Source: Lachnospiraceae bacterium GAM79 (GTDB taxonomy: Bacteria; Bacillota; Clostridia; Lachnospirales; Lachnospiraceae). Taken from it: a stretch of 64,000 nt of DNA. The translations under genes were made by a program, and so were the position numbers. The notes under the pieces are model-generated. The model saw nothing but the letters and a program-made list of their open reading frames with translations, had not been told where the DNA came from and did no database searches. The DNA lies in assembly GCA_003584705.1 (NCBI GenBank), contig AP018536.1:248001-312000 (forward strand). Reading direction: 5' to 3'. Of this stretch, positions 1-8,933 are shown piece by piece (positions within the stretch are counted from its first letter, which is position 1; each line of letters opens with the position of its first letter).

Positions 1-1068
1 CTGTGCAAAAGCCAACACGGCCGGATCACGGCTGAACAACATCAGCAGAGGATGGCAAAAAGCAGTCACAAGTAATCCCCCTGCAAGGGTGACGATGCCG
101 GAACAGAGCGGTATCTGCCATGCACCGCAGCATAAACGACGGTAGTTCCGGGCACCAAGGTTCTGCCCGGCAAACACAGTAGCCGCAGAAGAATATGAAG
201 TAATGGCAATATTGGCAATGCCGCTGACTTTACCGGCAACGGAGCATCCGGCTACGAAGGTGGATCCCAGTGTGTTATAAAGAGCCTGAAGCAGCACATG
301 ACCGACAGAATAAAGTGCGGTATTCAGTCCGAGCGGCAAGCCGATCTTTAACATTTCATGAAGAATAGGAAGGTCAAAACCATGCGCAAAAACCGGAAAA
401 TTCATGGCAGGATAAGTATGACGGATGTAGAAGATGCTGAACATCCAGGACAGAAACAGTGAGGCAGCAGTTGCGATGGCAACACCGGTGACGCCCATTC
501 CCAAACCGGCAGTCAGTACAAGGTCCAGAACAATATTGGTAACGCAGGAAATGCCAAGAAATAACAGCGAGGAAGTACTGTTTCCCAGACCTCGTAAAAT
601 ACCTGCGTTAAAGTTATATCCCATATTGCCGAGAATGCCTAACGTTGTGATACGCAAATACACAATGGCATAGGGCATGGCATCGGCAGGCACCTGCATC
701 AGCCTGAGAAGGAACGGTCCGGCAGCTACGCCTAACAACGTAAGCGGCAGACTGGCAGCGTACAGAAAAAACACTGCGGTTTGTGCAAGCTTACGCAGTT
801 GATCGGCATCGGAGGCACCTGCCGCTTGTGAAATCAGGATGGATATTCCAGAACCAATGCCAAGAAAGATACACAAAAGAATCTCCAGTGGCTGGGAACT
901 TGTGGCTACAGCGGCCAAAGCGGATGCATCACAGAAATTACCGATGACCAAAGTATCAACGGTTCCGTATAACTGTTGTAAGATATTTCCGATGCAGATC
1001 GGCAATGCAAACTGTGCTGCGCGGCCTAAAATAGAACCTTGTGTCATATCGATTTTACTCATATTCAT
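1..1068 (-). CDS. MATE family multidrug/Na+ efflux transporter, 3' end outside window
   Basis: The reverse strand reads open from 1068 to the window edge (356 codons) with no stop, so the C-terminal part is missing. The protein opens MNMSKIDMTQGSILG and then runs through repeated hydrophobic helices. QLYGTVDTLVIGNF near residue 30 is typical of MATE exporters, which expel cationic drugs or metabolites in exchange for H+ or Na+. A second half begins with HEMLKIGLPLGLN near residue 235, matching the two-fold six-plus-six helix repeat of the family. Start 1068 is chosen because a GGGTG lies 7 nt upstream; an ATG two codons in is the alternative. It runs codirectionally with the GH28 gene behind it, but about 165 bp separate them, so co-transcription is uncertain. 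The substrate cannot be told. Confidence 0.9.
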   Translation of the reverse strand, partial: MNMSKIDMTQGSILGRAAQFALPICIGNILQQLYGTVDTLVIGNFCDASALAAVATSSQPLEILLCIFLGIGSGISILISQAAGASDADQLRKLAQTAVFFLYAASLPLTLLGVAAGPFLLRLMQVPADAMPYAIVYLRITTLGILGNMGYNFNAGILRGLGNSTSSLLFLGISCVTNIVLDLVLTAGLGMGVTGVAIATAASLFLSWMFSIFYIRHTYPAMNFPVFAHGFDLPILHEMLKIGLPLGLNTALYSVGHVLLQALYNTLGSTFVAGCSVAGKVSGIANIAITSYSSAATVFAGQNLGARNYRRLCCGAWQIPLCSGIVTLAGGLLVTAFCHPLLMLFSRDPAVLAFAQ

Positions 1069-1232
1069 TGACAATCACCCGCTTTGTAAAAATGGTAAAT
1101 ATTTAAATTGTAGAATGTAAAAATTCATCAGCTGATACTGGCTTGGTTCAGAGTCTATGCCAAAACTGTGTCCAGGGTTTTATGTTGAGAAAGCTTTCGA
1201 TGCTGCCGGTTATATTCTCTATTGTAATATAA

Positions 1233-2738
1233 TCATAATGTTGCGGAGTATCGGGATGTAGCTTGAGCCTCTTCCGTGTGCAAATTGGAAATTGTCAGTG
1301 CATCATATCTCGAAAGCAGAAGCTTCGCATTCGGCGGCAGTACACAGTCTGACAAAAGTACATTTTTGATTTTATGCCCAGGTGCAGTAAAACCATCAAT
1401 TTCAATGGGGGCAACGGATTCCACTGTGCCGTGCTCCTGTTTTTGTCCGGTCAGATGCAGCCGTTCAAAGCGAAAATCTTCAAAATAAGGCTGCTCTGAA
1501 GCAGGAATGCCGTCATCATTGTATGGAACAGAATGAATGAGCAGGCGGGGGAAGGTGCAGTCGCGTACAGTGACATTGCGCACATATCCGCCACGCTTAG
1601 GGGTTCCTTTGATTTCAATGCCATTGGAAGAGGCAGCTATATCGCAATCCCAAATTTGCACATCTGCAACACCGCCAGACATTTCACTGCCAATACAGAT
1701 ACCATGACCGCCGTTGCTGTGGCAGTCAAATACGCAGATATGCTTTGTAGGACGATTAATGGCATTACCTTCGGGATTCTTACCGGATTTGATGGCAACG
1801 GAGTCATCTTCGGTTTCAAATTCCGTTGCAAATAACGTGCAGTTTGTGGAAGAATCCGGGTCCCAGCCATCGCCGTTCCAAATACCGCCAGAGCGTAGCG
1901 TGCAGTGGTCAGTCACAATGTCATCACAGTAGATCATATGGACATTCCATGCTGCGCCGTTTTGTAAAGTCAGCCCTGTAATACGAATACGGGAGCAGTT
2001 GCTTAAATTAATAAGTCGTCCGCGGACACGTCCCGGAATGGTACGGTCATTCTCACAGGTGGCAACCAGTGCAGCATTTTGGGCAAGATATTCCCTGAGA
2101 TTCTCCCGTTCGATATCGATCATGCGCTCAGCCAGAACATGCCCACCGCCACTAATGGTTCCTTTCCCATAAAGCAGGATGTTTTCGCAATTTGCACCTG
2201 CGGTATGATCAAGCTGTCCGGCGTTTAAAAGACTGCGGTAACATTCCTGCTCCGTGCCTTCAAAACGGCTCCAGATACGAGGCAGATAATCTGTGGGGTC
2301 AGAACTTCCCTGTAAAACAGCATCTTTCTCCAGATACACGGCCATACAACTATGTAGATCAAGAGCTCCGGTCAGATAGATTCCGGCGGGAAAGTATACT
2401 TCGTCATTTGGTCCGCAGTCTGTAAAAGCCTGTTGGAGTGCGGCAGTATTCAGCGTTTTTCCATCACCCACGGCATTGTAGGGTTCTTCCGTTACATAGA
2501 TGCGGTGCCGTGCAGGTGAGGTACAGATGCGGATACTGCCGATATTGTAGACAGTAACACAATATTCAGTATTGGGTATCAATTCTGTGAATGTATAATG
2601 TGTCCGATTTGTGTGAACAGAATGTCCACCATCGAGAGAAACTTCATATACTGTGTCGGCATTGGCATTTTCCGGCTTATTCCAGAACACAGTTGCGGTG
2701 TTGGCAGTACAGCGTGCGGATAGTAAAACGGATTCCAT
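1233..2738 (-). CDS. GH28 polygalacturonase-like glycoside hydrolase
   Basis: 501 aa. About 90 N-terminal residues look like a fibronectin-III-type beta domain (AATVFW-like strands, then TEYCVTVYNIG). A right-handed parallel beta-helix follows. The family-28 catalytic signatures are present in order between residues 285 and 350: N-x-D in NGDGWDPDSS, the DD pair in EDDSVAIKSG, and the G-H-G in GGHGICIGSE. GH28 enzymes hydrolyse alpha-1,4-galacturonosyl bonds in pectin or rhamnogalacturonan. There is no signal peptide, so a cytoplasmic enzyme acting on imported oligogalacturonides is likely. The ATG at 2738 has AAGGAGG directly upstream; a longer reading from 2786 has no such site and overlaps the promoter. 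Exo versus endo action and exact substrate are not decidable here. Confidence 0.9.
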   Translation of the reverse strand: MESVLLSARCTANTATVFWNKPENANADTVYEVSLDGGHSVHTNRTHYTFTELIPNTEYCVTVYNIGSIRICTSPARHRIYVTEEPYNAVGDGKTLNTAALQQAFTDCGPNDEVYFPAGIYLTGALDLHSCMAVYLEKDAVLQGSSDPTDYLPRIWSRFEGTEQECYRSLLNAGQLDHTAGANCENILLYGKGTISGGGHVLAERMIDIERENLREYLAQNAALVATCENDRTIPGRVRGRLINLSNCSRIRITGLTLQNGAAWNVHMIYCDDIVTDHCTLRSGGIWNGDGWDPDSSTNCTLFATEFETEDDSVAIKSGKNPEGNAINRPTKHICVFDCHSNGGHGICIGSEMSGGVADVQIWDCDIAASSNGIEIKGTPKRGGYVRNVTVRDCTFPRLLIHSVPYNDDGIPASEQPYFEDFRFERLHLTGQKQEHGTVESVAPIEIDGFTAPGHKIKNVLLSDCVLPPNAKLLLSRYDALTISNLHTEEAQATSRYSATL

Positions 2739-2769
2739 AAAAATCCTCCTTTTCTTTTTTACTGCTTTC

Positions 2770-2798
2770 ATTGTAAAAAAAAGCACTGAGAATGTCTA
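2770..2798 (-). promoter_or_regulatory. Candidate sigma-A promoter of the GH28 gene
   Basis: Reading the minus strand, TAGACA (2798-2793) and TACAAT (2775-2770) are separated by 17 nt, each one mismatch from consensus. It lies about 32 nt before the ribosome binding site of the GH28 gene. Pattern only. Confidence 0.5.
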
Positions 2799-2901
2799 TA
2801 TCAATTATTTTCATTTATGTTAATAATTCCCTATTTACCCTATATCTGCTCTGTGATATATGAGATTCAATATAAATTTATCGAATATCAATAAAATTAT
2901 A

Positions 2902-2930
2902 TTGACATTCGTATCATAGAGTGATATGTT
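2902..2930 (+). promoter_or_regulatory. Promoter with overlapping dyad, DUF2975/HTH operon
   Basis: A perfect TTGACA at 2902-2907, a 17-nt spacer and TATGTT at 2925-2930 form a good sigma-A promoter. The spacer carries a dyad TATCA-tagag-TGATA (about 2912-2926) that overlaps the -10 box. That would suit autoregulation by the HTH protein encoded second in the operon, but this is inference. Confidence 0.6.
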
Positions 2931-2961
2931 AAGGCTACCAAGAAGGAAAGAGGTATTCATT

Positions 2962-3447
2962 ATGGAGAAGAGAGAGTTGTCGGAAAAGGAGCTGCGGGAG
3001 AAAAAGTTATCTTTGGCGAAGGGGACAAAGTACCTGCTGGATTTCATGTTCTATGCGGGAATCCTGGTGACGATAAGTCTGCCGTTTAGTCTCAAATACA
3101 TAGGAAAATATCTGGAGGCTGTGGAGGAACATTACTTTCCGGCAGTGATCATATTCGCCATTCTGGGCGTGCTGGCGTTATTGTTGATCAATGAACTGCG
3201 CAAGATGTTTGGCACGGTGCTTGCGGAGAACTGCTTTGTACCGGAAAATGTGGCGAGCCTTAGGAGAATGGGAGACTTAAGCTTTTTCATCGCGGCCATG
3301 AGCGCTGTGAGATGTGTGGTGTACCTGACCATTGCCATGCTGGTGATCATTTTGGTATTTATTATCGCAGGCATGTTCAGCAAAGTGCTGGCGATGGTAT
3401 TTGAAGAAGCCGTGCGCTACAAGAAAGAAAACGACTTAACAATCTAA
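2962..3447 (+). CDS. DUF2975 family membrane protein
   Basis: 161 aa from the ATG at 2962, preceded by AAAGAGG. A charged N-terminus is followed by four hydrophobic stretches (about residues 25-45, 55-75, 100-120 and 125-145), the layout of DUF2975 proteins. These are four-helix membrane proteins of unknown role that sit next to a small Cro/CI-type regulator, as here. The next gene starts 91 bp downstream. Family from pattern recognition; function unknown, with a sensory or regulatory partnership with the HTH protein inferred only from neighbourhood. Confidence 0.75.
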   Translation: MEKRELSEKELREKKLSLAKGTKYLLDFMFYAGILVTISLPFSLKYIGKYLEAVEEHYFPAVIIFAILGVLALLLINELRKMFGTVLAENCFVPENVASLRRMGDLSFFIAAMSAVRCVVYLTIAMLVIILVFIIAGMFSKVLAMVFEEAVRYKKENDLTI

Positions 3448-3538
3448 AAATTCAGTCACGAAGTGATAGAGCGTGTGATACGCGACTATGTAAATGACGC
3501 CGGCTGAACGGAAATTCAAAAGTAGAAAGGCATCTATT

Positions 3539-3766
3539 ATGGGAATCATTGTAAATCTGGATGTAATGATGGCAAAGCGGAAGATCAGCCTGACGGAACT
3601 GGCGAATCAGGTGGATCTGACACAGGCCAATCTGTCCATCCTGAAAAATAATAAAGCAAAAGCCATACGTTTCTCTACGCTGGAATCCATCTGCGAGGTG
3701 CTGCATTGCCAGCCCGGAGACATTCTGGAATATGTGGAAGATTCAAAAGAAGAGAAAAACAATTAA
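3539..3766 (+). CDS. Small Cro/CI-type HTH regulator (YozG-like)
   Basis: 75 aa. The whole protein is one helix-turn-helix domain: LTELANQVDLTQANLSILK is the HTH, followed by FSTLESICEVLHCQPGDIL, the closing helices typical of the HTH_26/YozG group. The start is the ATG at 3539 behind AGAAAGG; a longer ORF from 3494 would add 15 residues with no homology-like character. Predicted cytoplasmic DNA-binding repressor, probably regulating its own operon through the dyad in the 2902-2930 promoter. It pairs with the DUF2975 protein. Confidence 0.85.
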   Translation: MGIIVNLDVMMAKRKISLTELANQVDLTQANLSILKNNKAKAIRFSTLESICEVLHCQPGDILEYVEDSKEEKNN

Positions 3767-3788
3767 ATCCTGAAAGGGGGAGATCACA

Positions 3789-5471
3789 ATGCAGGAAAAT
3801 ACAGTAGTACAGGAAACAACTTCAGCAAATCAGGGACAGATATCCGGGCAGAATGTAGTCCGGGTGGTAGAAAAGACAGAGACTGCGGAGACAAAGCGCA
3901 TGAAGGAACATTTTAATTTCTTTGGACCGGTGACGTTTCTCTATGCCGTGTTCTATGCGTTTTGCATGTTTCATAACGGATCGGGAATTACCTTCCCTTT
4001 TTTTCTCGCAGGCACTTTACTGTATTTTGTCTTCTCGCTGTCAAAACTGGAGATTACCTTGAAAAGAGGAAGCACCTTTTACATGATCAGCATTCTGCTG
4101 CTGGGGATATCCACCTTCTGCACGGACGGATGGGCAATCATCAGCCTGAATAAGCTGGCGGTCTTTTTGCTGGTAATGTGTCTGCTGCTGAATCAATATT
4201 TTGATACGAAAAAGTGGAATCTGGGAAAATATGTGGGGAGTATCTGTCAGCTGATCGTTATGAGCTTCGGCGAACTGGGCAAGCCCTTCTCCGATGGCAA
4301 AGCCTATTTTCGTGAAAAGGGAAAAGTAAATAAGAAGGTATGGTATGGGCTGCTGGGAGTAGTGATCGCATTGCCTATTGTACTGATCGCTGCCGGACTG
4401 TTAAGCTCTGCCGATGCGGTATTCCGTAAGATGACAACGGATTTCATGAACTGGATCCGCCCGGGCAATATATTCAACGTAGTCATCAGGGTAACATTTC
4501 TGTTCTTTACTTCCTATGCACTGACTTCTTATCTGTGTAAGAGAAGCATCCCGGAAGAAGTGAAGGATCGCAGAAAGGGTGAGCCGGTACTGGCAATTAC
4601 GATTATGTCACTGCTGTCACTATTGTATCTGCTGTTTTCCGGTATTCAGATCTTCGGATTGTTCTTAGGAAAAATGCAGCTGCCGGAGGGCTATACTTAC
4701 GCACAGTATGCAAGAGAGGGCTTCTTCCAGCTGCTGGCTGTCAGCATTCTGAATCTGATCCTGGTACTGGTGTGCCTCAGCTTTTTTAGGGAAAGTAAGG
4801 TACTGAAAGTAATTATGACGATTATGTCATTATGTACTTTTATCATGATCGCATCCAGCGTAATGCGTATGATCATTTACATCCGGTATTATTATCTGAC
4901 TTTCCTGCGGATCTTCGTATTGTGGATGCTGGCGGTATTATTCGTCATGTTTATCGGAGTACTGATCAACATTTACAGGGAAAGCTTCCCTTTGTTCCGC
5001 TATGGTGTGGTGATAGTGACCGTGCTGTATCTGGCATTGTCCTTCAGCCATCCCGACTATATTATAGCCAGAGTGAATATTGCCAATGCGCCGGGTACAG
5101 ATGGTGCCGGCTGGGAAGAATCCGTGGCACAGGATTACGGAGATGATTTTTTCACCGGACCGTTTTTCCGGGGATCGGAATATAATGACTACTCTTATCT
5201 GAGTGATCTCAGTGCGGATGCGGCACCGGTCATTATTCCTTATATGGAGAGCCTGGGGTATGATTTTGGCGCCTATGAACTGGAGAACCCTACGGATATT
5301 ATGAGGGATGATACGCAGGCTCAGTGGTGGGGCGGTTATCAGCCGAAGGGATTCGGATATTATTACCTGAACCATAATAAGAAGCGTCTGGATCAGACAT
5401 CTCTGCGGACATTTAATATTTCCAGATATATGGCGCGGAAACAGATAGAGGCAAGAATCGATGGAAAATAA
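3789..5471 (+). CDS. Large multi-pass membrane protein, DUF4153/DUF4173 type
   Basis: 560 aa with AAGGGGGAGATC before the ATG. A soluble, Gln/Thr-rich N-terminus of about 45 residues precedes roughly 11 hydrophobic segments. A soluble C-terminal domain of about 140 residues (from NIANAPGTDGAG) follows, with many Tyr, Asp and Trp residues. The central block with YAREGFFQLL and YIRYYYLTFLRIFVLW is characteristic of DUF4153/DUF4173 membrane proteins, whose function is not established. It lies 22 bp after the HTH gene and overlaps the next gene by 11 bp, so all four genes probably form one operon. No catalytic residues could be recognised. Confidence 0.7.
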   Translation: MQENTVVQETTSANQGQISGQNVVRVVEKTETAETKRMKEHFNFFGPVTFLYAVFYAFCMFHNGSGITFPFFLAGTLLYFVFSLSKLEITLKRGSTFYMISILLLGISTFCTDGWAIISLNKLAVFLLVMCLLLNQYFDTKKWNLGKYVGSICQLIVMSFGELGKPFSDGKAYFREKGKVNKKVWYGLLGVVIALPIVLIAAGLLSSADAVFRKMTTDFMNWIRPGNIFNVVIRVTFLFFTSYALTSYLCKRSIPEEVKDRRKGEPVLAITIMSLLSLLYLLFSGIQIFGLFLGKMQLPEGYTYAQYAREGFFQLLAVSILNLILVLVCLSFFRESKVLKVIMTIMSLCTFIMIASSVMRMIIYIRYYYLTFLRIFVLWMLAVLFVMFIGVLINIYRESFPLFRYGVVIVTVLYLALSFSHPDYIIARVNIANAPGTDGAGWEESVAQDYGDDFFTGPFFRGSEYNDYSYLSDLSADAAPVIIPYMESLGYDFGAYELENPTDIMRDDTQAQWWGGYQPKGFGYYYLNHNKKRLDQTSLRTFNISRYMARKQIEARIDGK

Positions 5472-6780
5472 AGAAATGAATACGGAAAAAATAAAGTTTT
5501 ATAAAAAGCATCCGGTGTTGCTTGCATGGCTGATTTCTATATTTATCGGACTGGGCTATGCGCTTTTTACGATCATAGCCTCTGTTATTCATTATGAGCA
5601 AAGAGATTATGTATGGGAGATCATTAAGGCTTTTACAGAAATGTTTACTTGGGCAATTTTAATGGGAGCGGTACTGGTATTTCCTGTGGTGCTGACGATC
5701 AGCGAAGGAATCTGCCTGATCAGTGAAGCATGGGAACGTCCGGTGAAGGGAGCCTGGCTGTTTGACCAGCATGTATTTTGGCTGGGCGGATTCTATGAAC
5801 TTTGTTATTTGGGGTTGATTATGGATGTGACATCCGCTGACTGGCAGACGCAGTTAAGCAATTCCAATAAACATACACCGATTTACAGTGGTTCTATGGT
5901 TACTTTTATAGTACTCATTCTGCTGGCATTTATAGGGTATGAGATCCTGCAGAGCATTCCGCTTTGGAAGCTGCCGCCCCTTGTGACAGTCCTGTCGATT
6001 TCCGCAATGTACATGGGACTGTTAGAGCTGATCCTGTTCACAGTACAGATATTCAAGCCGACGATTTTGCTTGATGGATATTTGTTATTATTTCCACTGT
6101 GCTGTGTGCTGCTGGTGGTGCGACTGCTTCTGAAGAAAATACGGGAGTGGAATGCACTGGTGCAGAATGCGGAGGCGGAACACTTTGGGACGGGGAAGAT
6201 TTATCAGAATCCCATGCTGCGTTGGTGTGACAGCATATTGCGGAAGGCTGCATGGTGGCCGGTGCTGGGACTGGTATTGATGTTCCCACTGTTGGGGATC
6301 CTGATCGCAATCCTCATGCTGTTTGGGCAGGCACCGGATTCTGTGATTAAAGCATTCACGGAGACCAGCGACTGGAATCTGTCTCTCAGGCAGGCACCGC
6401 AGAATGTCATGTATGATGAACATTATCTCTGCACGGTAGCTGCCGGCGGTCATGAAAAGGTCGTAAAGCCTATCCGCCTGGGGAGGCGGCATGGGCATGA
6501 AGTCATTGTGAACCGTCAGTTGTGCATCGCCAATGCTTTTGAACAGGTGTTGGAAGAACGGACTCCCGGCTTCCACCGGGCACTGCGTCATTTTTATGAC
6601 ACTTACGGGTTCCCTGTGGCGAGACTGATCCACAGTAAATACACGGCGGATCTGGTGTATTTTATCATGAAACCTTTAGAATGGATCTTCCTGTGCGTGC
6701 TGTACCTGACAGACGCCCATCCCGAGAACCGCATTGCTGTGCAGTACACCGGGAAAACGGCGGCGCAGGTGGAAAAATAG
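5461..6780 (+). CDS. Multi-pass membrane protein, resembles DUF6688
   Basis: 439 aa, starting 11 bp inside the preceding gene, which indicates translational coupling. About seven hydrophobic segments occupy residues 20-290. A conserved-looking soluble tail follows, with YLCTVAAGGHEKVVKPIR, RHGHEVIVNRQLCIANAFE and FYDTYGFPVARLI. I associate that tail with DUF6688 proteins of Lachnospiraceae; this is memory of family flavour, not a search. Role unknown. The operon ends here at a hairpin terminator. Confidence 0.6.
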   Translation: MENKEMNTEKIKFYKKHPVLLAWLISIFIGLGYALFTIIASVIHYEQRDYVWEIIKAFTEMFTWAILMGAVLVFPVVLTISEGICLISEAWERPVKGAWLFDQHVFWLGGFYELCYLGLIMDVTSADWQTQLSNSNKHTPIYSGSMVTFIVLILLAFIGYEILQSIPLWKLPPLVTVLSISAMYMGLLELILFTVQIFKPTILLDGYLLLFPLCCVLLVVRLLLKKIREWNALVQNAEAEHFGTGKIYQNPMLRWCDSILRKAAWWPVLGLVLMFPLLGILIAILMLFGQAPDSVIKAFTETSDWNLSLRQAPQNVMYDEHYLCTVAAGGHEKVVKPIRLGRRHGHEVIVNRQLCIANAFEQVLEERTPGFHRALRHFYDTYGFPVARLIHSKYTADLVYFIMKPLEWIFLCVLYLTDAHPENRIAVQYTGKTAAQVEK

Positions 6781-6795
6781 TAAAATATAAATGGA

Positions 6796-6845
6796 AAAAG
6801 CTCTCCCTTCTGGATATAATAATATTTGAAAGGGAGGCTTTTTTA
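6796..6845 (+). terminator. Rho-independent terminator of the DUF2975 operon
   Basis: A hairpin pairs AAGC-TCTCCCTT (one bulged base) with AAGGGAGGCTT, followed by a run of T. It lies 16 nt after the stop of the DUF6688-like gene. Confidence 0.7.
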
Positions 6846-6894
6846 TATGATAAAAGTAAATTGAACTAAATCGGAATTTGGGGGAGGAAACAGT

Positions 6895-7404
6895 ATGAAA
6901 AAGATTATTGCAATGGTTCTTTGTCTTGTGTTGGTTTTTTCATTGGCTGGTTGTGGAAATAATGATCAAAGTTCAGATACGCATGATGCGAACTACGAAG
7001 AAGGTTATACGGCTGGCTACGAGGTTGGATATAATGATGGGAAGCAGCAAATGGCCGAAAACAAAAAGTACTTTGCACAGTTTTCGGGATCTTTTACAGC
7101 TTCCGTTGAACAACTCTTGCCGGATTACTTTGCGCTTCCGGGAAAAACGATTGCCGTAGTTCACTTCTTTCAGGATAAACCATTTTTACTTCGCTTTCAG
7201 GAAGATATGACAGGAAAGCTTGTTGAAGGAACGGTTTATGTGTTCGAGTTCAAGACATTTGAAGTTGAACTTCCGGCTGATGAGGAAAATCCAGATATTT
7301 CGGATTATATGTATTCAATAGATGTTACTAATTATAGAGTTGCGGAAGATAGCGAACTCGGGTTGGACAGCATAACGCCGACTGTTGAAATAATATCGAA
7401 GTAA
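6895..7404 (+). CDS. Small secreted lipoprotein of unknown function
   Basis: 169 aa. A lipoprotein signal peptide (MKKIIAMVLCLVLVFSLAGC) ends in the lipobox LAGC, so Cys20 is the expected lipidation site. A short segment of repeats (EEGYTAGYEVGYNDGKQ, a GY-rich pattern) follows, then an all-beta-looking domain of about 110 residues. GGGGGAGG precedes the ATG. Anchored outside the membrane; no family recognised. It stands alone between two hairpins, and its AT content is higher than that of its neighbours. Confidence 0.75.
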   Translation: MKKIIAMVLCLVLVFSLAGCGNNDQSSDTHDANYEEGYTAGYEVGYNDGKQQMAENKKYFAQFSGSFTASVEQLLPDYFALPGKTIAVVHFFQDKPFLLRFQEDMTGKLVEGTVYVFEFKTFEVELPADEENPDISDYMYSIDVTNYRVAEDSELGLDSITPTVEIISK

Positions 7405-7455
7405 GTAACCGGATTATTTAATAAGCAATCACCGTGGTAAATTATCATTTATAGG

Positions 7456-7505
7456 ATTGTCTTTTAAGGGGTAATTATACTATTACACTTAAAAGACAAT
7501 TCTAT
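7456..7505 (+). terminator. AT-rich perfect inverted repeat, possible terminator
   Basis: Thirteen bases at 7456-7468 (ATTGTCTTTTAAG) pair perfectly with 7488-7500 across a 19-nt loop, and TCTATTT follows. It lies 52 nt after the lipoprotein stop. Too poor in GC to be a strong terminator, but nothing else explains it. Confidence 0.4.
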
Positions 7506-7509
7506 TTAG

Positions 7510-7777
7510 ATATTAAAATATATTTATTGTCTAATTAGGAATTATAAGTTATACTTTGCGTATAAGTACATTTCACTTATGAAAATTTCTATGTCAGCGA
7601 AAGCTGATGTCCCATCCGATTCCCTAAATCATAGAACCAGGAAGAAGGGAAGAGGAAAACCCACACAGAAAGAAAATCAGTTGTATCAGAAAAACAGGTA
7701 AGTTATAATGTAGATATGGCGAAATCCTTTTATTTCCGGCGGTATCTATGATTACCTGACACAAAAGGAGGAAACCA
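7510..7777. other. Intergenic stretch with one promoter candidate
   Basis: No open frame of protein-like character was seen. A perfect TATAAT at 7704-7709 has TTGTAT 17 nt upstream (7681-7686), a weak promoter for the nuclease gene. The rest is AT-rich and unexplained. Confidence 0.4.
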
Positions 7778-8737
7778 TTGAATACGGAATTAAAGAGTGC
7801 AGTAATGGCAACAGACAGAGACGCCCAATACGATAACAGCGCAAAACGCCTGATAGCACATAAGATCATCCTGGCGCGGATCCTGGTGAAGACCGTGGAG
7901 GAATTTAAGGGGATGGATCCGCTCGAGGTAGCAGCACTGATAGAGGGACTTCCTTATATCAGCGCCGTGCCGGTGGAGCCGGGACTGACGAATGCGGTGC
8001 ATTTTCAGAATGGTCAACGCCTTGTTGGTTTTAATACAGAGAATCAGGAACTGAACGAAGGCCTGGTGCGTTTTGACATTGTATTTTATGTGCGGATGAA
8101 GGATGGCCTTTCGCAGATCATTATTAATGTGGAAGCACAAAAGGATGAACCCGGCGAATATGAGATCCTGAACCGGGCAGTCTTCTACGTGAGCAGATTG
8201 ATTTCTTCCCAGAAAGAACGGGATTTTGAGAATTCGAGCTACGATGACATCAAATGTGTCTATTCCATCTGGATCTGTATGAATATGGAGGAAAACACCA
8301 TGAGTCATATTCATCTGACCAAAGGAGACCTGATCGGCTCTTATGAATGGAAGGGCAATCTGGATCTGTTGAATATCATTATGATAGGTCTTGCGAAGGA
8401 ACTGCCGGAGCATGATGAGACCTACGAGCTGCATCGTCTGCTGGGAGCATTATTGTCCAGAGAGCTTACAGTGGACGAGAAGCTGGATATTATTGGAAAG
8501 GAATATGATATTCCATTAGAAGAGAATTTCAGAAAGGATATGAGTACTATGTGTAATTTGAGCCAGGGAGTTAAGGAAGAAGGTATCGCAATTGGGCGTG
8601 CAGAGGGTGAGGCAGGACTCATTACAAAAATGTATAAAAACGGTCTTTCAATAGAACTGATTGCATCTGCAACAGATAAAACAATAGAAGAGGTAAAGAC
8701 GATTATTGAGGGAAAAGAAAAATCCCAAGAGGCTTGA
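7778..8737 (+). CDS. Rpn family recombination-promoting nuclease / PDDEXK_2 protein
   Basis: 319 aa from a TTG start at 7778 with AAAGGAGG 7 nt upstream. RFDIVFYVR followed by IINVEAQKDE (around residues 98-127) supplies the D...ExQ core of the PD-(D/E)XK_2 nuclease fold found in Rpn proteins and once labelled a transposase. Such proteins cleave DNA and promote RecA-independent recombination. A C-terminal low-complexity segment (EEGIAIGRAEGEAGL) and a short helical region are typical of the family. It is a single gene with its own terminator. Multi-copy Rpn families are common in gut Firmicutes; copy number cannot be judged here. Confidence 0.85.
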   Translation: MNTELKSAVMATDRDAQYDNSAKRLIAHKIILARILVKTVEEFKGMDPLEVAALIEGLPYISAVPVEPGLTNAVHFQNGQRLVGFNTENQELNEGLVRFDIVFYVRMKDGLSQIIINVEAQKDEPGEYEILNRAVFYVSRLISSQKERDFENSSYDDIKCVYSIWICMNMEENTMSHIHLTKGDLIGSYEWKGNLDLLNIIMIGLAKELPEHDETYELHRLLGALLSRELTVDEKLDIIGKEYDIPLEENFRKDMSTMCNLSQGVKEEGIAIGRAEGEAGLITKMYKNGLSIELIASATDKTIEEVKTIIEGKEKSQEA

Positions 8738-8750
8738 GAATTATTACCGG

Positions 8751-8799
8751 AAAAAACGCGGGGATGTGTAATTCATGTTTATACATTTCTGCGTTTTTT
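8751..8799 (+). terminator. Terminator of the Rpn gene
   Basis: AAAAAACGC pairs with GCGTTTTTT, and an inner ATGTGTA/TATACAT helix extends the stem. It ends in a T run 14 nt after the stop codon. The A/T flanks could let it act on both strands. Confidence 0.75.
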
Positions 8800-8933
8800 A
8801 TGAAATGATAATTGAATAATAAATCGGAAGAGTTGCACGTGATGCAACTATGATGCAATGGTATGTTAAATTCTTTACTGTAATGGACGGGGGAAGCGTT
8901 CGGTTACAATAAATACATAAGGAGAGATACAAA